Position numbers and translations under genes: made by a program. The notes under the pieces were generated by a model. It saw only the letters and a list, made by a program, of their open reading frames with translations. It was not told the DNA's origin and did not search any database. This document shows, piece by piece, positions 6,763 to 14,951 of a stretch of 20,163 bases of DNA; the stretch's first letter is position 1, and each line of letters opens with the position of its first letter. Origin of the DNA: an uncultured Clostridia bacterium (lineage in GTDB: Bacteria; Bacillota; Clostridia; Oscillospirales; QAKW01); contig CALXGU010000007.1 in the NCBI GenBank assembly GCA_944387905.1, positions 1-20,163 on the forward strand. The letters are read 5' to 3'.

Positions 6763-7119
6763 ATGGGAAAGAATAAAATCATTGTTTCTATAGCAGGCAG
6801 TGAGCTTGTTGTTATGACTGAGGAAACACGTGAATACACTACCATGCTGGCAGGTATAATAGACACGAAGGTACGTGCGCTGCTGGCATCAAGCAGTAAA
6901 ATCACAACTCCCATGGCATGTATTCTGGCATGTCTGGATCTTTGTGACGAAAATGAAAAAAACAAAGCCGCAGCAAGCCGTATGCGCGACGAAATACGCA
7001 GCTATTTTGAGCGCAACGCAGAGCTTGAGGCAAAAACCGCCCAGCTGGAAAATGAATTGTCCGCCGCAAAGAAAAAACTTGAGCTGTACGAAAAAAGAGG
7101 TGCGCAGTATGAAAGTTAA
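6763..7119 (+). CDS. zapA: Cell division protein ZapA
   Basis: Small FtsZ-ring-associated protein that bundles FtsZ at mid-cell. 118 residues: a ZapA-type N-terminal globular part (NKIIVSIAGSELVVMTEETR, then EYTTMLAGIIDTKVRALL) and a C-terminal coiled coil (about residues 75-115, RNAELEAKTAQLENELSAAK). An ATG three codons earlier (6754) is in frame but abuts the AAAGGA ribosome site (6747-6752); ATG 6763 has the correct 10-base spacing. First gene of the morphogenesis operon; its end overlaps dut by 11 bases in another frame. ZapA is weakly conserved, so the call rests on size, the N-terminal pattern, the coiled coil and the neighbours. Confidence 0.88.
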   Translation: MGKNKIIVSIAGSELVVMTEETREYTTMLAGIIDTKVRALLASSSKITTPMACILACLDLCDENEKNKAAASRMRDEIRSYFERNAELEAKTAQLENELSAAKKKLELYEKRGAQYES

Positions 7120-7558
7120 AATCAAACTTATACCCACCCCCGCCGGAAAAACAGCTGAACTTCCGCAATATCAAAGCGAATTTTCCGCAGGCGCCGATCT
7201 GTGCGCATGTATAGACGAGCCTGTAACCGTAAATCCGCATGAACGCGCACTTATCCCGTCCGGCTTTGCAATAGAAATGGAAAGCGCCGGGTACGGTGCG
7301 TTTGTGTTTGCAAGAAGCGGTCTTTCCTCAAAAAAAGGCATCTGCCTTGCAAACGGTGTCGGTGTGGTGGACAGCGATTACAGAGGCGAAATCAAAATAG
7401 CAGTCGTAAATACATCGCTTCAGCCGTATACAATTCAGCCGTTCGAGAGAATTGCACAGCTTGTATTCATGCCGGTTGCCGCAGCAGAATTCATAGAGTC
7501 GGACAACCTGTCTGAGACCAAACGCGCCGCAGGCGGATTCGGTTCGACAGGAAAGTGA
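7109..7558 (+). CDS. dut: Deoxyuridine 5'-triphosphate nucleotidohydrolase (dUTPase)
   Basis: Hydrolyses dUTP to dUMP and pyrophosphate, keeping uracil out of DNA and feeding dTMP synthesis. 149 residues, the standard length of the trimeric family. All five motifs are present: I AGADLCA, II ARSGLSSKKGI, III GVGVVDSDYRGEIK (catalytic Asp kept), IV RIAQLVF, V RAAGGFGSTGK (the Phe/Gly-rich C-terminal arm). Motif II begins ARSG rather than the usual PRSG. The start ATG 7109 has GAGG 8 bases upstream and overlaps the zapA end; the frame is open further upstream, but that stretch is the zapA coding region in another frame. Its stop is one base before the maf ATG, so these genes are translationally coupled. 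Confidence 0.96.
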   Translation: MKVKIKLIPTPAGKTAELPQYQSEFSAGADLCACIDEPVTVNPHERALIPSGFAIEMESAGYGAFVFARSGLSSKKGICLANGVGVVDSDYRGEIKIAVVNTSLQPYTIQPFERIAQLVFMPVAAAEFIESDNLSETKRAAGGFGSTGK

Positions 7559-7559
7559 T

Positions 7560-8138
7560 ATGAGCAGGATAATATTGGCTTCCGGCTCGCCCCGGCGTAA
7601 GTTTTTACTTGAAAATTACGGCTTTGAGGTGACTGTTATCAAGCCTGATTTTGACGAGAGCGCAATTGTTGAAAATGATGCTTGCGCGCTTGTTATGTCA
7701 CTGGCTCGCGCCAAAAACGAATGCGTACGTCTTTCATACAGCCATGATATAATACCGGTCGTCTCCGCAGATACAGTCGTTTGCCTTGACGGCCAAATAC
7801 TTGGCAAGCCTCGGGACAGAGATGAGGCGTTCGGCATGCTGTCAAGACTTTCCGGTGCGACCCATACTGTCTTTACCGGCGTCTGCGTGGCTCTTGATGA
7901 TACAAAAACAGTCTTCTGTGAAAAAACAGAGGTCTCTTTTTATGAACTCAGTCACACACAGATAAACCGATACATAGACAGCGGCTCGCCGTTTGATAAG
8001 GCAGGTGCTTACGGGATCCAGGACGATATGGGCATAGCTTTCATACAAAGCGTAAACGGAGAACTGAGCAATGTTATCGGCCTGCCTATGGCAAGAACTG
8101 TCCGGGAAATACAAAAAATACAGGGAGATAAAATATGA
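7560..8138 (+). CDS. maf: Maf/YhdE-family nucleoside triphosphate pyrophosphatase
   Basis: Maf proteins remove pyrophosphate from dTTP, UTP and some modified nucleotides; overproduction blocks septum formation in Bacillus. 192 residues with ILASGSPRRKFLL (substrate-binding SxSPRR), VSADTVVCLDG (metal/catalytic Asp), LGKPRDRDEA, LSGATHTVFTGV and YIDSGSPFDKAGAYGIQD. The pattern fits the dTTPase/UTPase subgroup (YhdE type) rather than the m7GTP type, but that is an inference. The stop overlaps the mreB ATG by 4 bases. Placement directly before mreB is widespread in Firmicutes, usually with radC between them, which is absent here. Confidence 0.95.
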   Translation: MSRIILASGSPRRKFLLENYGFEVTVIKPDFDESAIVENDACALVMSLARAKNECVRLSYSHDIIPVVSADTVVCLDGQILGKPRDRDEAFGMLSRLSGATHTVFTGVCVALDDTKTVFCEKTEVSFYELSHTQINRYIDSGSPFDKAGAYGIQDDMGIAFIQSVNGELSNVIGLPMARTVREIQKIQGDKI

Positions 8139-9154
8139 AACTCAGAGATATATTCAAATTTACACGTTATAATGATATAGGCATAGACCTTGGCACTGCC
8201 AATACAATAGTCTACAAAACAGGAAAGGGCATCATACTGCGCGAACCGTCCGTTGTCGCAATCAATACAGACACAAAACGTCCGGTTGCAGTAGGTATCG
8301 AGGCCAAAGAGATGATAGGCAGGACTCCCGGCAGCATTGAGGCCATACGCCCGCTCAAGGACGGAGTTATAGCTGATTATGAATCTACTGCCACCATGCT
8401 CAAATATTTTTTGAAAAAAGCAATGGGCAAATCATTTATGGGTAAAAACAGAATACTTATATGTATCCCGTACGCCGTAACGGATGTAGAACGCTCTGCT
8501 GTAGAAAAGGCTGCGTATTTTACGGGCGCTAAGGATGTCAAAATAATCGAAGAACCGCTTGCCGCGGCGATAGGCGCTGATCTTCCGGTAAGCGAACCGA
8601 CCGGAAGTATGATCGTTGATATCGGCGGAGGTACAAGCGAGGTGGCGGTCATTTCTCTGGGCGGTATCGTCTCATCTCAATCGGTGCGCGTCGCAGGCGA
8701 CGCTATTGATGCGGCAATTATAGCGTATATAAAGAAAAACTTTTCTCTGGTCATCGGAGAACGCACAGCCGAGGAAATAAAATTTCAAATAGGCAACGCC
8801 AAAGGCTTTGAAGGACGCATGGATATACGCGGACGCGATATGATGTCCGGCCTGCCTCAGAATATCACCGTTACAGCTCAGGACATCAGCAAAGCGATCG
8901 AGGAGCCGATTTCTCTTATACTTGAAGCTGTCAAAAATACCCTTGAACAGACTCCCCCGGAGCTTGCTGCCGATATTATAGACCACGGCATTACTCTTAC
9001 AGGCGGCGGAGCGCTGCTGCGCGGATTTGATGATCTTATCTCTGAGGAAACCGGTATTCCGGTTTATATTGCTCAGGCGCCGCTTGACTGCGTTGCACTG
9101 GGAACAGGAAAATCCCTCGAAAACGCAGCGCTGTGGAATTCTCTTTCAAAATAA
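8135..9154 (+). CDS. mreB: Rod-shape-determining actin homologue MreB
   Basis: Cytoskeletal ATPase that forms membrane filaments and directs lateral wall synthesis. 339 residues, the usual length. Actin-fold motifs: phosphate 1 (IGIDLGTANTIVY), connect 1 and phosphate 2 (SMIVDIGGGTSEVAV), EEPLAAAIGA, adenosine motif (ITLTGGGALLRGF), and the MreB-typical RPLKDGVIADYESTATML and ALGTGKSLEN. The basic/hydrophobic N-terminus (MKLRDIFKF) could help membrane contact. Ribosome site CAGGGAG 6-7 bases before ATG, inside maf. It leads mreC-mreD-pbp2, the classical elongasome gene order. Confidence 0.98.
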   Translation: MKLRDIFKFTRYNDIGIDLGTANTIVYKTGKGIILREPSVVAINTDTKRPVAVGIEAKEMIGRTPGSIEAIRPLKDGVIADYESTATMLKYFLKKAMGKSFMGKNRILICIPYAVTDVERSAVEKAAYFTGAKDVKIIEEPLAAAIGADLPVSEPTGSMIVDIGGGTSEVAVISLGGIVSSQSVRVAGDAIDAAIIAYIKKNFSLVIGERTAEEIKFQIGNAKGFEGRMDIRGRDMMSGLPQNITVTAQDISKAIEEPISLILEAVKNTLEQTPPELAADIIDHGITLTGGGALLRGFDDLISEETGIPVYIAQAPLDCVALGTGKSLENAALWNSLSK

Positions 9155-9166
9155 CGGAGTAAAGTT

Positions 9167-10036
9167 GTGAAAGATTTTCTTAAAACAAGAACTTTTATAG
9201 CCATTTGTATCATTGCCGTACTGCTTTTGGCGATGACCGCTGTCAGTGCGGCTGACAGCGGAAGAGTTACTATACTGGAGGATATTGCCGGCATCGTCAT
9301 TACTCCTATCCAGAACCTGTGTACCACCGTATCGTCCAAATCCGGTGATTTTATTGCTGTCTACACAGAATATGATCAAATAAAACAAGAGCTTGATCAG
9401 GTCAAGCAGGAGCTTGCTGCAACTGCATCCGCACTGCGTGACGCTCAGCAGTACAAACTCGAAAATGAAAGCCTTAAAGGTATTTTAGGCATCAAAGAAA
9501 AAAATCCCGATTTTGTATTCGAACCCGCCCTTATAGTCGCTGATGACAGAAGCGGCTACTCTCACACTATTACTCTAAATAAAGGCAGCTTAAATAATGT
9601 TAAAAAACGCGATGTCATTATAACAGAGCAGGGTCTTGTCGGATATGTGACGGAAGTGGGTTCTACATGGTGCCGGGCTATCACACTTCTTGACTATTCA
9701 TGTGAAATCGGAGCAATGGTTACGCGTACTCAGGATATAGGCGTGCTTGAAGGAGATTATACACTGTCGGAACAGGGAAATTGCAAAGTCTCTTATCTTT
9801 CAAACGAAGTTCAGCTCAATTCCGGAGACAGTATAGTCACCTCCGGCATCGGAGGAGTGTTCCCCGAAGACTTGCTTATCGGCAATGTAATTGAAATAAA
9901 ACCTGAGGCCCACGGAATTTCACAGTATGCAGTCGTTGAACCGGCTGTCGATTTTACTGATCTTAAAAATGTTTTTGTCATTACAGGTTTCAGTCCCTCT
10001 ACAGATACTGATACGTCTCAGAACGGTGAAAACTGA
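9167..10036 (+). CDS. mreC: Rod-shape-determining protein MreC
   Basis: Bitopic membrane protein that connects the MreB/MreD side to the PBPs outside the membrane. 289 residues from a GTG start with CGGAG 7 bases upstream. Short cytosolic N-terminus, transmembrane segment at about residues 9-29 (TFIAICIIAVLLLAMTAVSA), a coiled coil at about 65-100 (YDQIKQELDQVKQELAATAS), then the beta-rich MreC domain (ILGIKEKNPDF, ALIVADDRSGYSHTITLNKG, GLVGYVTEVGSTWCRAITLL, SGIGGVFPEDLLIGNVIEIK) and a short Ser/Thr/Asp-rich tail. It sits 12 bases after mreB and shares one base with mreD. Confidence 0.96.
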   Translation: MKDFLKTRTFIAICIIAVLLLAMTAVSAADSGRVTILEDIAGIVITPIQNLCTTVSSKSGDFIAVYTEYDQIKQELDQVKQELAATASALRDAQQYKLENESLKGILGIKEKNPDFVFEPALIVADDRSGYSHTITLNKGSLNNVKKRDVIITEQGLVGYVTEVGSTWCRAITLLDYSCEIGAMVTRTQDIGVLEGDYTLSEQGNCKVSYLSNEVQLNSGDSIVTSGIGGVFPEDLLIGNVIEIKPEAHGISQYAVVEPAVDFTDLKNVFVITGFSPSTDTDTSQNGEN

Positions 10037-10557
10037 TGTTTGAAAAAAATGATACTCATTTTAAGATAATACTTTACTCACTGTTTGCACTGGTACTGTA
10101 TCTGCTGCAAAGTGTGCCGTCGCTCGGTCTGCGGTTTATGGACGTTAGTCCGGAGCTTCTTTTGACTGTTTCCATTGCTGTCGCTTTTTTTGAAAATGAA
10201 ACATTTTCGGCTTTTTTCGGTCTTGCCTGCGGTCTGCTCAACGATATCATAACAAGCAGCATAATCGGAAAAAGCGCTATTTTATTTATGTTCGGCGCAT
10301 ACTTTGTTTCTGTGCTGCTACAAACAACTTTCAGAAAAATGTTTCTGACCTATATTGCCATGACATTTTCTTTCCTGGCATTTTTTCTTATGCTTGAGTA
10401 TATATTTACGGCGGTATTTTTTAAATATCTGCCGTTTTTACAGTCGCTGACAAAAGTAATTCTGCCTAAATTTCTTTTTACGGGAGTTCTGGCATATCCT
10501 ATTTATTTTATCGTAAAATCTCTTCACAAAAAAACGACAAGGAGGGATGAGGATTGA
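10036..10557 (+). CDS. mreD: Rod-shape-determining membrane protein MreD
   Basis: Polytopic membrane component of the elongasome. 173 residues, the usual size, with about five or six hydrophobic segments (IILYSLFALVLYLLQ, PELLLTVSIAVAFFE, FFGLACGLLNDII, ILFMFGAYFVSVLL, YIAMTFSFLAFFLML, LFTGVLAYPIYFIV) and a basic C-terminus. The Gly-rich segment followed by LxxD (FGLACGLLNDI) is typical of MreD. The ATG overlaps the mreC stop (TGATG) and the end overlaps the next start, so coupling on both sides is likely. Sequence conservation in this family is low; position supports the call. Confidence 0.93.
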   Translation: MFEKNDTHFKIILYSLFALVLYLLQSVPSLGLRFMDVSPELLLTVSIAVAFFENETFSAFFGLACGLLNDIITSSIIGKSAILFMFGAYFVSVLLQTTFRKMFLTYIAMTFSFLAFFLMLEYIFTAVFFKYLPFLQSLTKVILPKFLFTGVLAYPIYFIVKSLHKKTTRRDED

Positions 10558-12608
10558 ATTTAAAAAACGGAAGCGCTCGTTTTTATACGCTTATAATCGT
10601 TTCCGTATGTATTTTTGCGGCATATATTTTTGTGCTGTTCAAAATGCAGATTATAGACACTGAATATTATAGAAACCAATCAGAAAGTAAAATTTACTCA
10701 ACTGAGACGATATCCGCCTCGCGCGGCAATATCTGCGACCGCAACGGTCAGCTGCTTGTCACAAACCAGACGGTCTACACCATACGCTTTTCCCGCGCTC
10801 TCCTTCCAACAGAGTCGCAGAACAGTATTATTTTAAGTCTTTGTCAGCTGCTTGACAATGCAGGCGAAACCTATTATGATACCCTGCCCGTAAGCGACAG
10901 CGCACCGTTTTCATTCACATATGAAAACGATACTTACGAAAAACAGATAATCGACCTTTTGGAGACTCTCAAACTGCCTTCAGACGCCACTGCGGCGCAG
11001 GTCATGGAGCAGCTTGTAAAACGCTATAAAATTGATACATCTCTTTCAACTGAGCAAAAGCGTATAATAGCCGGTGTGCGCTATGAGATGGAACGTTCTT
11101 CTTTTTCTTCATCCAATCCCTACACTTTTGCAAGTGATGTATCGATAAGTACAGTAACCACCATAAAAGAACTGTCAGACGAGTACCCAGGCGTAGATAT
11201 AGGCACAGAGAGCAAGCGCGTTTACACGACCCCGTATCTTGCCTCGCATATTCTCGGCAGGACAGGTAAAATATATGCCGAAGAATATGAACAGCTGCGT
11301 GAAAAGGGCTATAAAATGAACGAATATGTCGGCAAAGAGGGTATAGAAAAAGCAATGGAAGATTACCTTCGCGGAACAGACGGCGTACGTGTTATAGAAC
11401 GGGACTCAAGCGGTAAGGTGCTTAATGTCACAACGGTGCGCGACCCTATATCCGGCAATAATATAATACTGACGCTGGATAAGGATCTGCAGGAAATCGC
11501 CCAATCCTCTCTGGAAGCCACGATCAAAAGCATTTCCGACTCAGGCAAAAACAAATCAAGCGGTGAAGGCGCAGACGCCAATGCCGGAGCAGTTGTGGCT
11601 ATTGCCGTTGACAGCGGCGAAATACTTGCCTCGGCCTCCGCTCCGAATTTTGATCTTTCAACATATCTTGAAGACTATTCTCGTCTTGCCTCAGATGAAC
11701 AAAAACCCATGGTAAACCGCGCTTTTACCGGACTTTACGCTCCGGGTTCAACATTCAAAATGGCGACCGGAATCGCAGCGCTTGAAGAAGGATATATCAC
11801 ACCGTCTACAAAAATAAAAGATTTAGGAATATACCGTAAGTATCCTGACTATCAGCCGCGCTGCTGGGTATACAGTGATTACGGCACCACTCACGGATCA
11901 ATAAATGTCTCTCAGGCTCTTGAAAAATCCTGTAACTATTTCTTTTATGAGACAGCGGATCTTATGGGGATCGAGCACCTGAACGAATACTGCTCAAAGC
12001 TTGGATTAGGTCAGCGCACCGGCGTTGAGATAACCGAATATTCCGGTGTTCTTGCCGGTCCGGAATACAGAGAAAAAAATGACAGCGAATGGTTTCCGGG
12101 CGATACTCTTCAGGCTGCTATCGGTCAGTCGGACAATCTGTTTACTCCTCTTCAGCTTGCAAACTACGTTGCGACCATCGTAAACGGAGGAACACGCTAT
12201 AAGGCACATCTTGTTAAATCAGTTAATAATTCCAACGACGGCTCAAATGTAACCGGCGCCACAATACAGGCTGTTGAAACACTTGAAATGAAGGAAGAAA
12301 ATTATCATGCTATTATGTACGGCATGAAACTTGCCGCGGACAGCGGAACGGCGTCTACCCTGTTTTCTAATTATAAGGTCAGCGTAGGCGCAAAAACCGG
12401 AACGGCATCTGTGCCCAGCGGTACGGCAAACGGTATTTTCGTCGCGTTCGCTCCATATGAGGATCCGGAAATTGCAGTTTGTGTCATAGTTGAACACGGT
12501 GCGCACGGAAACTATGTCGGAGCCGTTGCCAAAGCCATTTTTGATGAATATTTCAACGGCAAAACCACTCAGATCAAAGTTTTGCAAGAAGAACAGATGG
12601 TATACTGA
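10554..12608 (+). CDS. mrdA: Class B penicillin-binding protein 2 (elongasome transpeptidase)
   Basis: Peptidoglycan DD-transpeptidase that cross-links lateral wall material with RodA and MreBCD. 684 residues. TTG start overlapping the mreD stop, with GGAGGG 7-8 bases upstream. One N-terminal transmembrane segment (about residues 8-30, TLIIVSVCIFAAYIFVLFKM), a PBP dimerisation/pedestal domain with SASRGNICDRNGQLLVTN, then a transpeptidase domain with all three catalytic motifs: STFK at residues 399-402, SCN at 459-461 and KTGT at about 614. No PASTA repeats, in keeping with an elongation rather than a sporulation or division PBP. A low-complexity Gly/Ser/Lys stretch (SDSGKNKSSGEGADANAG) sits just before the transpeptidase domain. 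The symbol follows position after mreD; rodA is not in the window. Confidence 0.95.
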   Translation: MNLKNGSARFYTLIIVSVCIFAAYIFVLFKMQIIDTEYYRNQSESKIYSTETISASRGNICDRNGQLLVTNQTVYTIRFSRALLPTESQNSIILSLCQLLDNAGETYYDTLPVSDSAPFSFTYENDTYEKQIIDLLETLKLPSDATAAQVMEQLVKRYKIDTSLSTEQKRIIAGVRYEMERSSFSSSNPYTFASDVSISTVTTIKELSDEYPGVDIGTESKRVYTTPYLASHILGRTGKIYAEEYEQLREKGYKMNEYVGKEGIEKAMEDYLRGTDGVRVIERDSSGKVLNVTTVRDPISGNNIILTLDKDLQEIAQSSLEATIKSISDSGKNKSSGEGADANAGAVVAIAVDSGEILASASAPNFDLSTYLEDYSRLASDEQKPMVNRAFTGLYAPGSTFKMATGIAALEEGYITPSTKIKDLGIYRKYPDYQPRCWVYSDYGTTHGSINVSQALEKSCNYFFYETADLMGIEHLNEYCSKLGLGQRTGVEITEYSGVLAGPEYREKNDSEWFPGDTLQAAIGQSDNLFTPLQLANYVATIVNGGTRYKAHLVKSVNNSNDGSNVTGATIQAVETLEMKEENYHAIMYGMKLAADSGTASTLFSNYKVSVGAKTGTASVPSGTANGIFVAFAPYEDPEIAVCVIVEHGAHGNYVGAVAKAIFDEYFNGKTTQIKVLQEEQMVY

Positions 12609-12611
12609 ATT

Positions 12612-12646
12612 AAAGACATAAGATATCATATCTTATGTCTTTTAAT
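12612..12646 (+). terminator. Hairpin terminator of the mre operon
   Basis: Perfect 14-bp inverted repeat, 12612-12625 and 12629-12642, around a 3-base centre, followed by TTAATTT, four bases after the pbp2 stop. The stem is AT-rich but long, and flanking bases extend it; the A-rich left side means it could also act on the minus strand. Confidence 0.85.
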
Positions 12647-12662
12647 TTAAATAATTTTAAAG

Positions 12663-12691
12663 TTGCAATAAAATATTTTATATTGTATAAT
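12663..12691 (+). promoter_or_regulatory. Sigma-A-type promoter for the HAD-DMT-EEP operon
   Basis: TTGCAA (12663-12668), 17-bp spacer, TATAAT (12686-12691); predicted start near 12698, about 21 bases before the HAD gene ATG, just enough for its ribosome site. It follows the mre terminator directly. Confidence 0.75.
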
Positions 12692-12718
12692 TTCTGTAAA
12701 ATTGTATGGAGGAATAAG

Positions 12719-13330
12719 ATGATAAAAAATATAATATTTGATTTTGGTAATGTTTTGACTAAATATGATCCGATAGCTTGGGCATCAACAATAATGAATT
12801 CAGACAAGCAAAAAGGCTTTTATCTTCATGAAAAAACAATCAACAATAAAAAAATATGGGATGATTATGACGCCGGTCTTTGCAGCGAACAGCAAGTTAT
12901 AGAACGTCTGCAGGACGATATAGAGCCGGAATACAAAAACGCTGTTGAAACATTTGTGACTACCGTCGACAGGTGCTTTTCTCAATACGATCAAATGGTA
13001 CCGGTGCTGCAGCGCCTTAAGGAAAAAGGTCTTTCTCTGTTTCTGCTTTCAAACTTTCCTAAAGAAATGTTTGACAGGATTTCACCGCGATGCCACATTC
13101 TCGATCTTCTTGATGCCAAAATCGTCTCGTGTGATATACATCTGATAAAACCTCATTTAGATATATTTGAATACGTACTTGATACATACAAGCTGGACGC
13201 TGATCAGACTCTCTTTACAGACGATGTGAAAACAAACACTGACGCCGCATTGAAAGCCGGTATGCATTCATATACCTTTACCACTGCCAATAACTTCATA
13301 AATTATTTAAAATCTATCGGAATATTTTAA
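12719..13330 (+). CDS. HAD-superfamily hydrolase, YihX-like (subfamily IA)
   Basis: Probable cytosolic phosphatase acting on a small phosphorylated metabolite; E. coli YihX acts on alpha-glucose 1-phosphate, but the substrate here is not shown. 203 residues from ATG 12719, with GGAGGAATAAG upstream; the frame is open back to 12635 but that part overlaps terminator and promoter. HAD motifs: I IIFDFGNVLTKYD (nucleophile Asp8; the usual second Asp is Gly, as in YihX), an alpha-helical cap, II LFLLSNF, III with Lys in HLIKPHLDIFEYVL, IV TLFTDDVKTNTDAA (acidic pair). The first gene of a three-gene unit; the next ATG is 15 bases on. Confidence 0.92.
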   Translation: MIKNIIFDFGNVLTKYDPIAWASTIMNSDKQKGFYLHEKTINNKKIWDDYDAGLCSEQQVIERLQDDIEPEYKNAVETFVTTVDRCFSQYDQMVPVLQRLKEKGLSLFLLSNFPKEMFDRISPRCHILDLLDAKIVSCDIHLIKPHLDIFEYVLDTYKLDADQTLFTDDVKTNTDAALKAGMHSYTFTTANNFINYLKSIGIF

Positions 13331-13345
13331 ATATAAGGAGTCAAT

Positions 13346-14221
13346 ATGTCATCTTTATTAATCTTATTAATTGTAATACTATACAGTTTACAGACTTTGT
13401 TCTGTAAGGTATATTCAGATAAATTTGAAGGGCGCAAAGAACTTGCAACACCGGTTTTCTGTATATTGGAAAGTATTGCTATAGTTGTTATATCACTCGC
13501 ATTCAACGGCTTTAAATTTAATATATCTGTGCCAACTCTTATAATCGGCACTATAAACGCCGCGGCTTTGTTCGGCTATAACACATCTCTGATAGCCGCC
13601 GGCAGCCGCGGTTCGTATGCGTTTTTGAATGTGGCAATGCTGTTTGGCGGAATAATTGTGCCTATGATATACAGTACGGCATTTCTTCACGATAAACAGC
13701 TGAACGCTGTAAAATATATCGCCATTGTCGCAATGCTCATATCCTTTGTGCTTATAAACTTTGATGGTCTGAAGCCAGGCAAAGTTCCTGCTTCATTCTA
13801 CATTTTCTGCCTTTTGCTGTTTATTTGCAACGGTGTTTACGGGACGCTTATAAAAATCCAGGAACAGGTAAATCCGTCTCAAAGCAAGGAAATGATTATT
13901 ATTACATACGCGCTGATGGGCGCCATAGCTCTTATACAGCTATCAGTAAAAGAAAAACGAGATACTTTAAAAGCTTTCAGAATAAACAAACAGGCGCTTG
14001 TTTTTCTTATCCTTTGCATCATTATCGCAGGTCTTGCAATAAACGCGCTTGTCATGATCATTCCGCTTGTCAATATTGCAATATTCTATACCGTCGAAAA
14101 CGGCGGAGTACTGCTTATCGCGGCGATTTATTCCATAATATTTTTCAAAGAAAAGCCGTCTGCCGCAAAGATAGTGGGGATTTTACTTGCTATTGCCAGC
14201 ATTACGGCATTGAGTATGTGA
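13346..14221 (+). CDS. DMT-superfamily (EamA-like) transporter
   Basis: Integral membrane permease of 291 residues with about 10 hydrophobic segments in two repeats, the EamA/DMT layout. It starts MSSLLILLIVILYSLQTLFC with ATAAGGAG a few bases before the ATG. Family-like features are a Gly/Ala-rich helix in each half (INAAALFGYNTSLIAAGSRG and IFYTVENGGVLLIAAIYSII) and the closing FFKEKPSAAKIVGILLAIAS, which matches the end of EamA repeats (P-x-x-x-x-x-G-x-x-L-I-x-x-G). Substrate cannot be told; relatives export or import sugars, amino acids or nucleotides. It sits between a phosphatase and a phosphodiesterase/phosphatase-fold enzyme, hinting at a phosphorylated or nucleotide-type compound pathway, which is only an inference. 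Confidence 0.88.
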   Translation: MSSLLILLIVILYSLQTLFCKVYSDKFEGRKELATPVFCILESIAIVVISLAFNGFKFNISVPTLIIGTINAAALFGYNTSLIAAGSRGSYAFLNVAMLFGGIIVPMIYSTAFLHDKQLNAVKYIAIVAMLISFVLINFDGLKPGKVPASFYIFCLLLFICNGVYGTLIKIQEQVNPSQSKEMIIITYALMGAIALIQLSVKEKRDTLKAFRINKQALVFLILCIIIAGLAINALVMIIPLVNIAIFYTVENGGVLLIAAIYSIIFFKEKPSAAKIVGILLAIASITALSM

Positions 14222-14222
14222 T

Positions 14223-14906
14223 ATGTTTACGGCAGTCAGTTACAATATAAAATGCGCCTCACTCACTGATTTTGATATTTCTTTTGCCGCCAATGACATA
14301 AAAGCTGTCGGAGCAGACATAGCGGGGCTGCAGGAAATCGATCGGATGACTGAGCGAAATGGCTATATTGACGTCATGCCTGCCGCCTCAAGTTTGAGCG
14401 GTATGGATTATTTCGGCTTTTTCGGTGCTATGCCGTACAGAGGCGGAGAGTACGGTATCGGATTTCTCTCAAAATATAAACCGATGAATCAATCCTTTCA
14501 TGCCTTGCCTTCCATGCCGGGACTTGAACCGAGAATTTTCTGCTCTGTACAGCTCAATATCCAGAATAAAAATATCTGCTTTATAAATACACATCTGTCA
14601 TATGAAAACGAAAAAATCCAACGCCTGCAGCTCAAAGCTCTCGGAGAATATCTTTCAGCGTTGAATATGCCGTTTGTAGTAACTGGAGATTTCAATACAG
14701 ATAATTTTGTATTGTTTGACGATCTGGGTATACCTGTATCACTTTTAAATAACAATGACAGATATTATCCGTCTTTTTACCCGTCAAATACAGCTATTGA
14801 TAACATAATAATTTCAAAGTCACTCAAATTTATTAAAACAGGAATGTATACCGCCGCATGCAATTCAGATCACTATATGATCTATGCGGTAATTGATTTC
14901 ATATAA
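14223..14906 (+). CDS. Endonuclease/exonuclease/phosphatase (EEP) family hydrolase
   Basis: Metal-dependent phosphoesterase fold shared by AP endonucleases, DNase I, sphingomyelinases and inositol phosphatases. 227 residues with all core motifs: VSYNIKC (Asn), GLQEID (metal-binding Glu), YGIGFLSKY, INTHLSYE, VTGDFNTD (Asp/Asn), AIDNIIIS and SDHYMIYAVI (Asp-His catalytic pair). No signal peptide, so cytosolic. The ATG follows the permease stop by one base and has no clear ribosome site (only a weak GAG), so it probably relies on coupled translation. Catalytic residues look complete; the substrate is unknown. Confidence 0.92.
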   Translation: MFTAVSYNIKCASLTDFDISFAANDIKAVGADIAGLQEIDRMTERNGYIDVMPAASSLSGMDYFGFFGAMPYRGGEYGIGFLSKYKPMNQSFHALPSMPGLEPRIFCSVQLNIQNKNICFINTHLSYENEKIQRLQLKALGEYLSALNMPFVVTGDFNTDNFVLFDDLGIPVSLLNNNDRYYPSFYPSNTAIDNIIISKSLKFIKTGMYTAACNSDHYMIYAVIDFI

Positions 14907-14933
14907 AAAAACGCTCCCGAAAACGGGAGCGTT
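14905..14933 (-). terminator. Minus-strand terminator of the marR-ABC operon
   Basis: Stem 14910-14919 / 14924-14933 (AACGCTCCCG/CGGGAGCGTT) with a 4-base loop. On the minus strand it is followed by a run of T (complement of A 14905-14911). It lies about 90 bases past the ABC stop codon, beyond the plus-strand terminator. Confidence 0.85.
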
Positions 14934-14951
14934 GAGACAAGAAACTTTTAT

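Noticed and set aside
6875..7108. Upstream extension of the dut frame
   Set aside because: It lies inside zapA coding sequence in another frame; dUTPase homologues start near ATG 7109, which has a ribosome site.
11560..11580. Possible frameshift or domain break at the Gly/Ser/Lys-rich stretch of PBP2
   Set aside because: The frame is continuous and all transpeptidase motifs follow; it is a flexible linker or loop.
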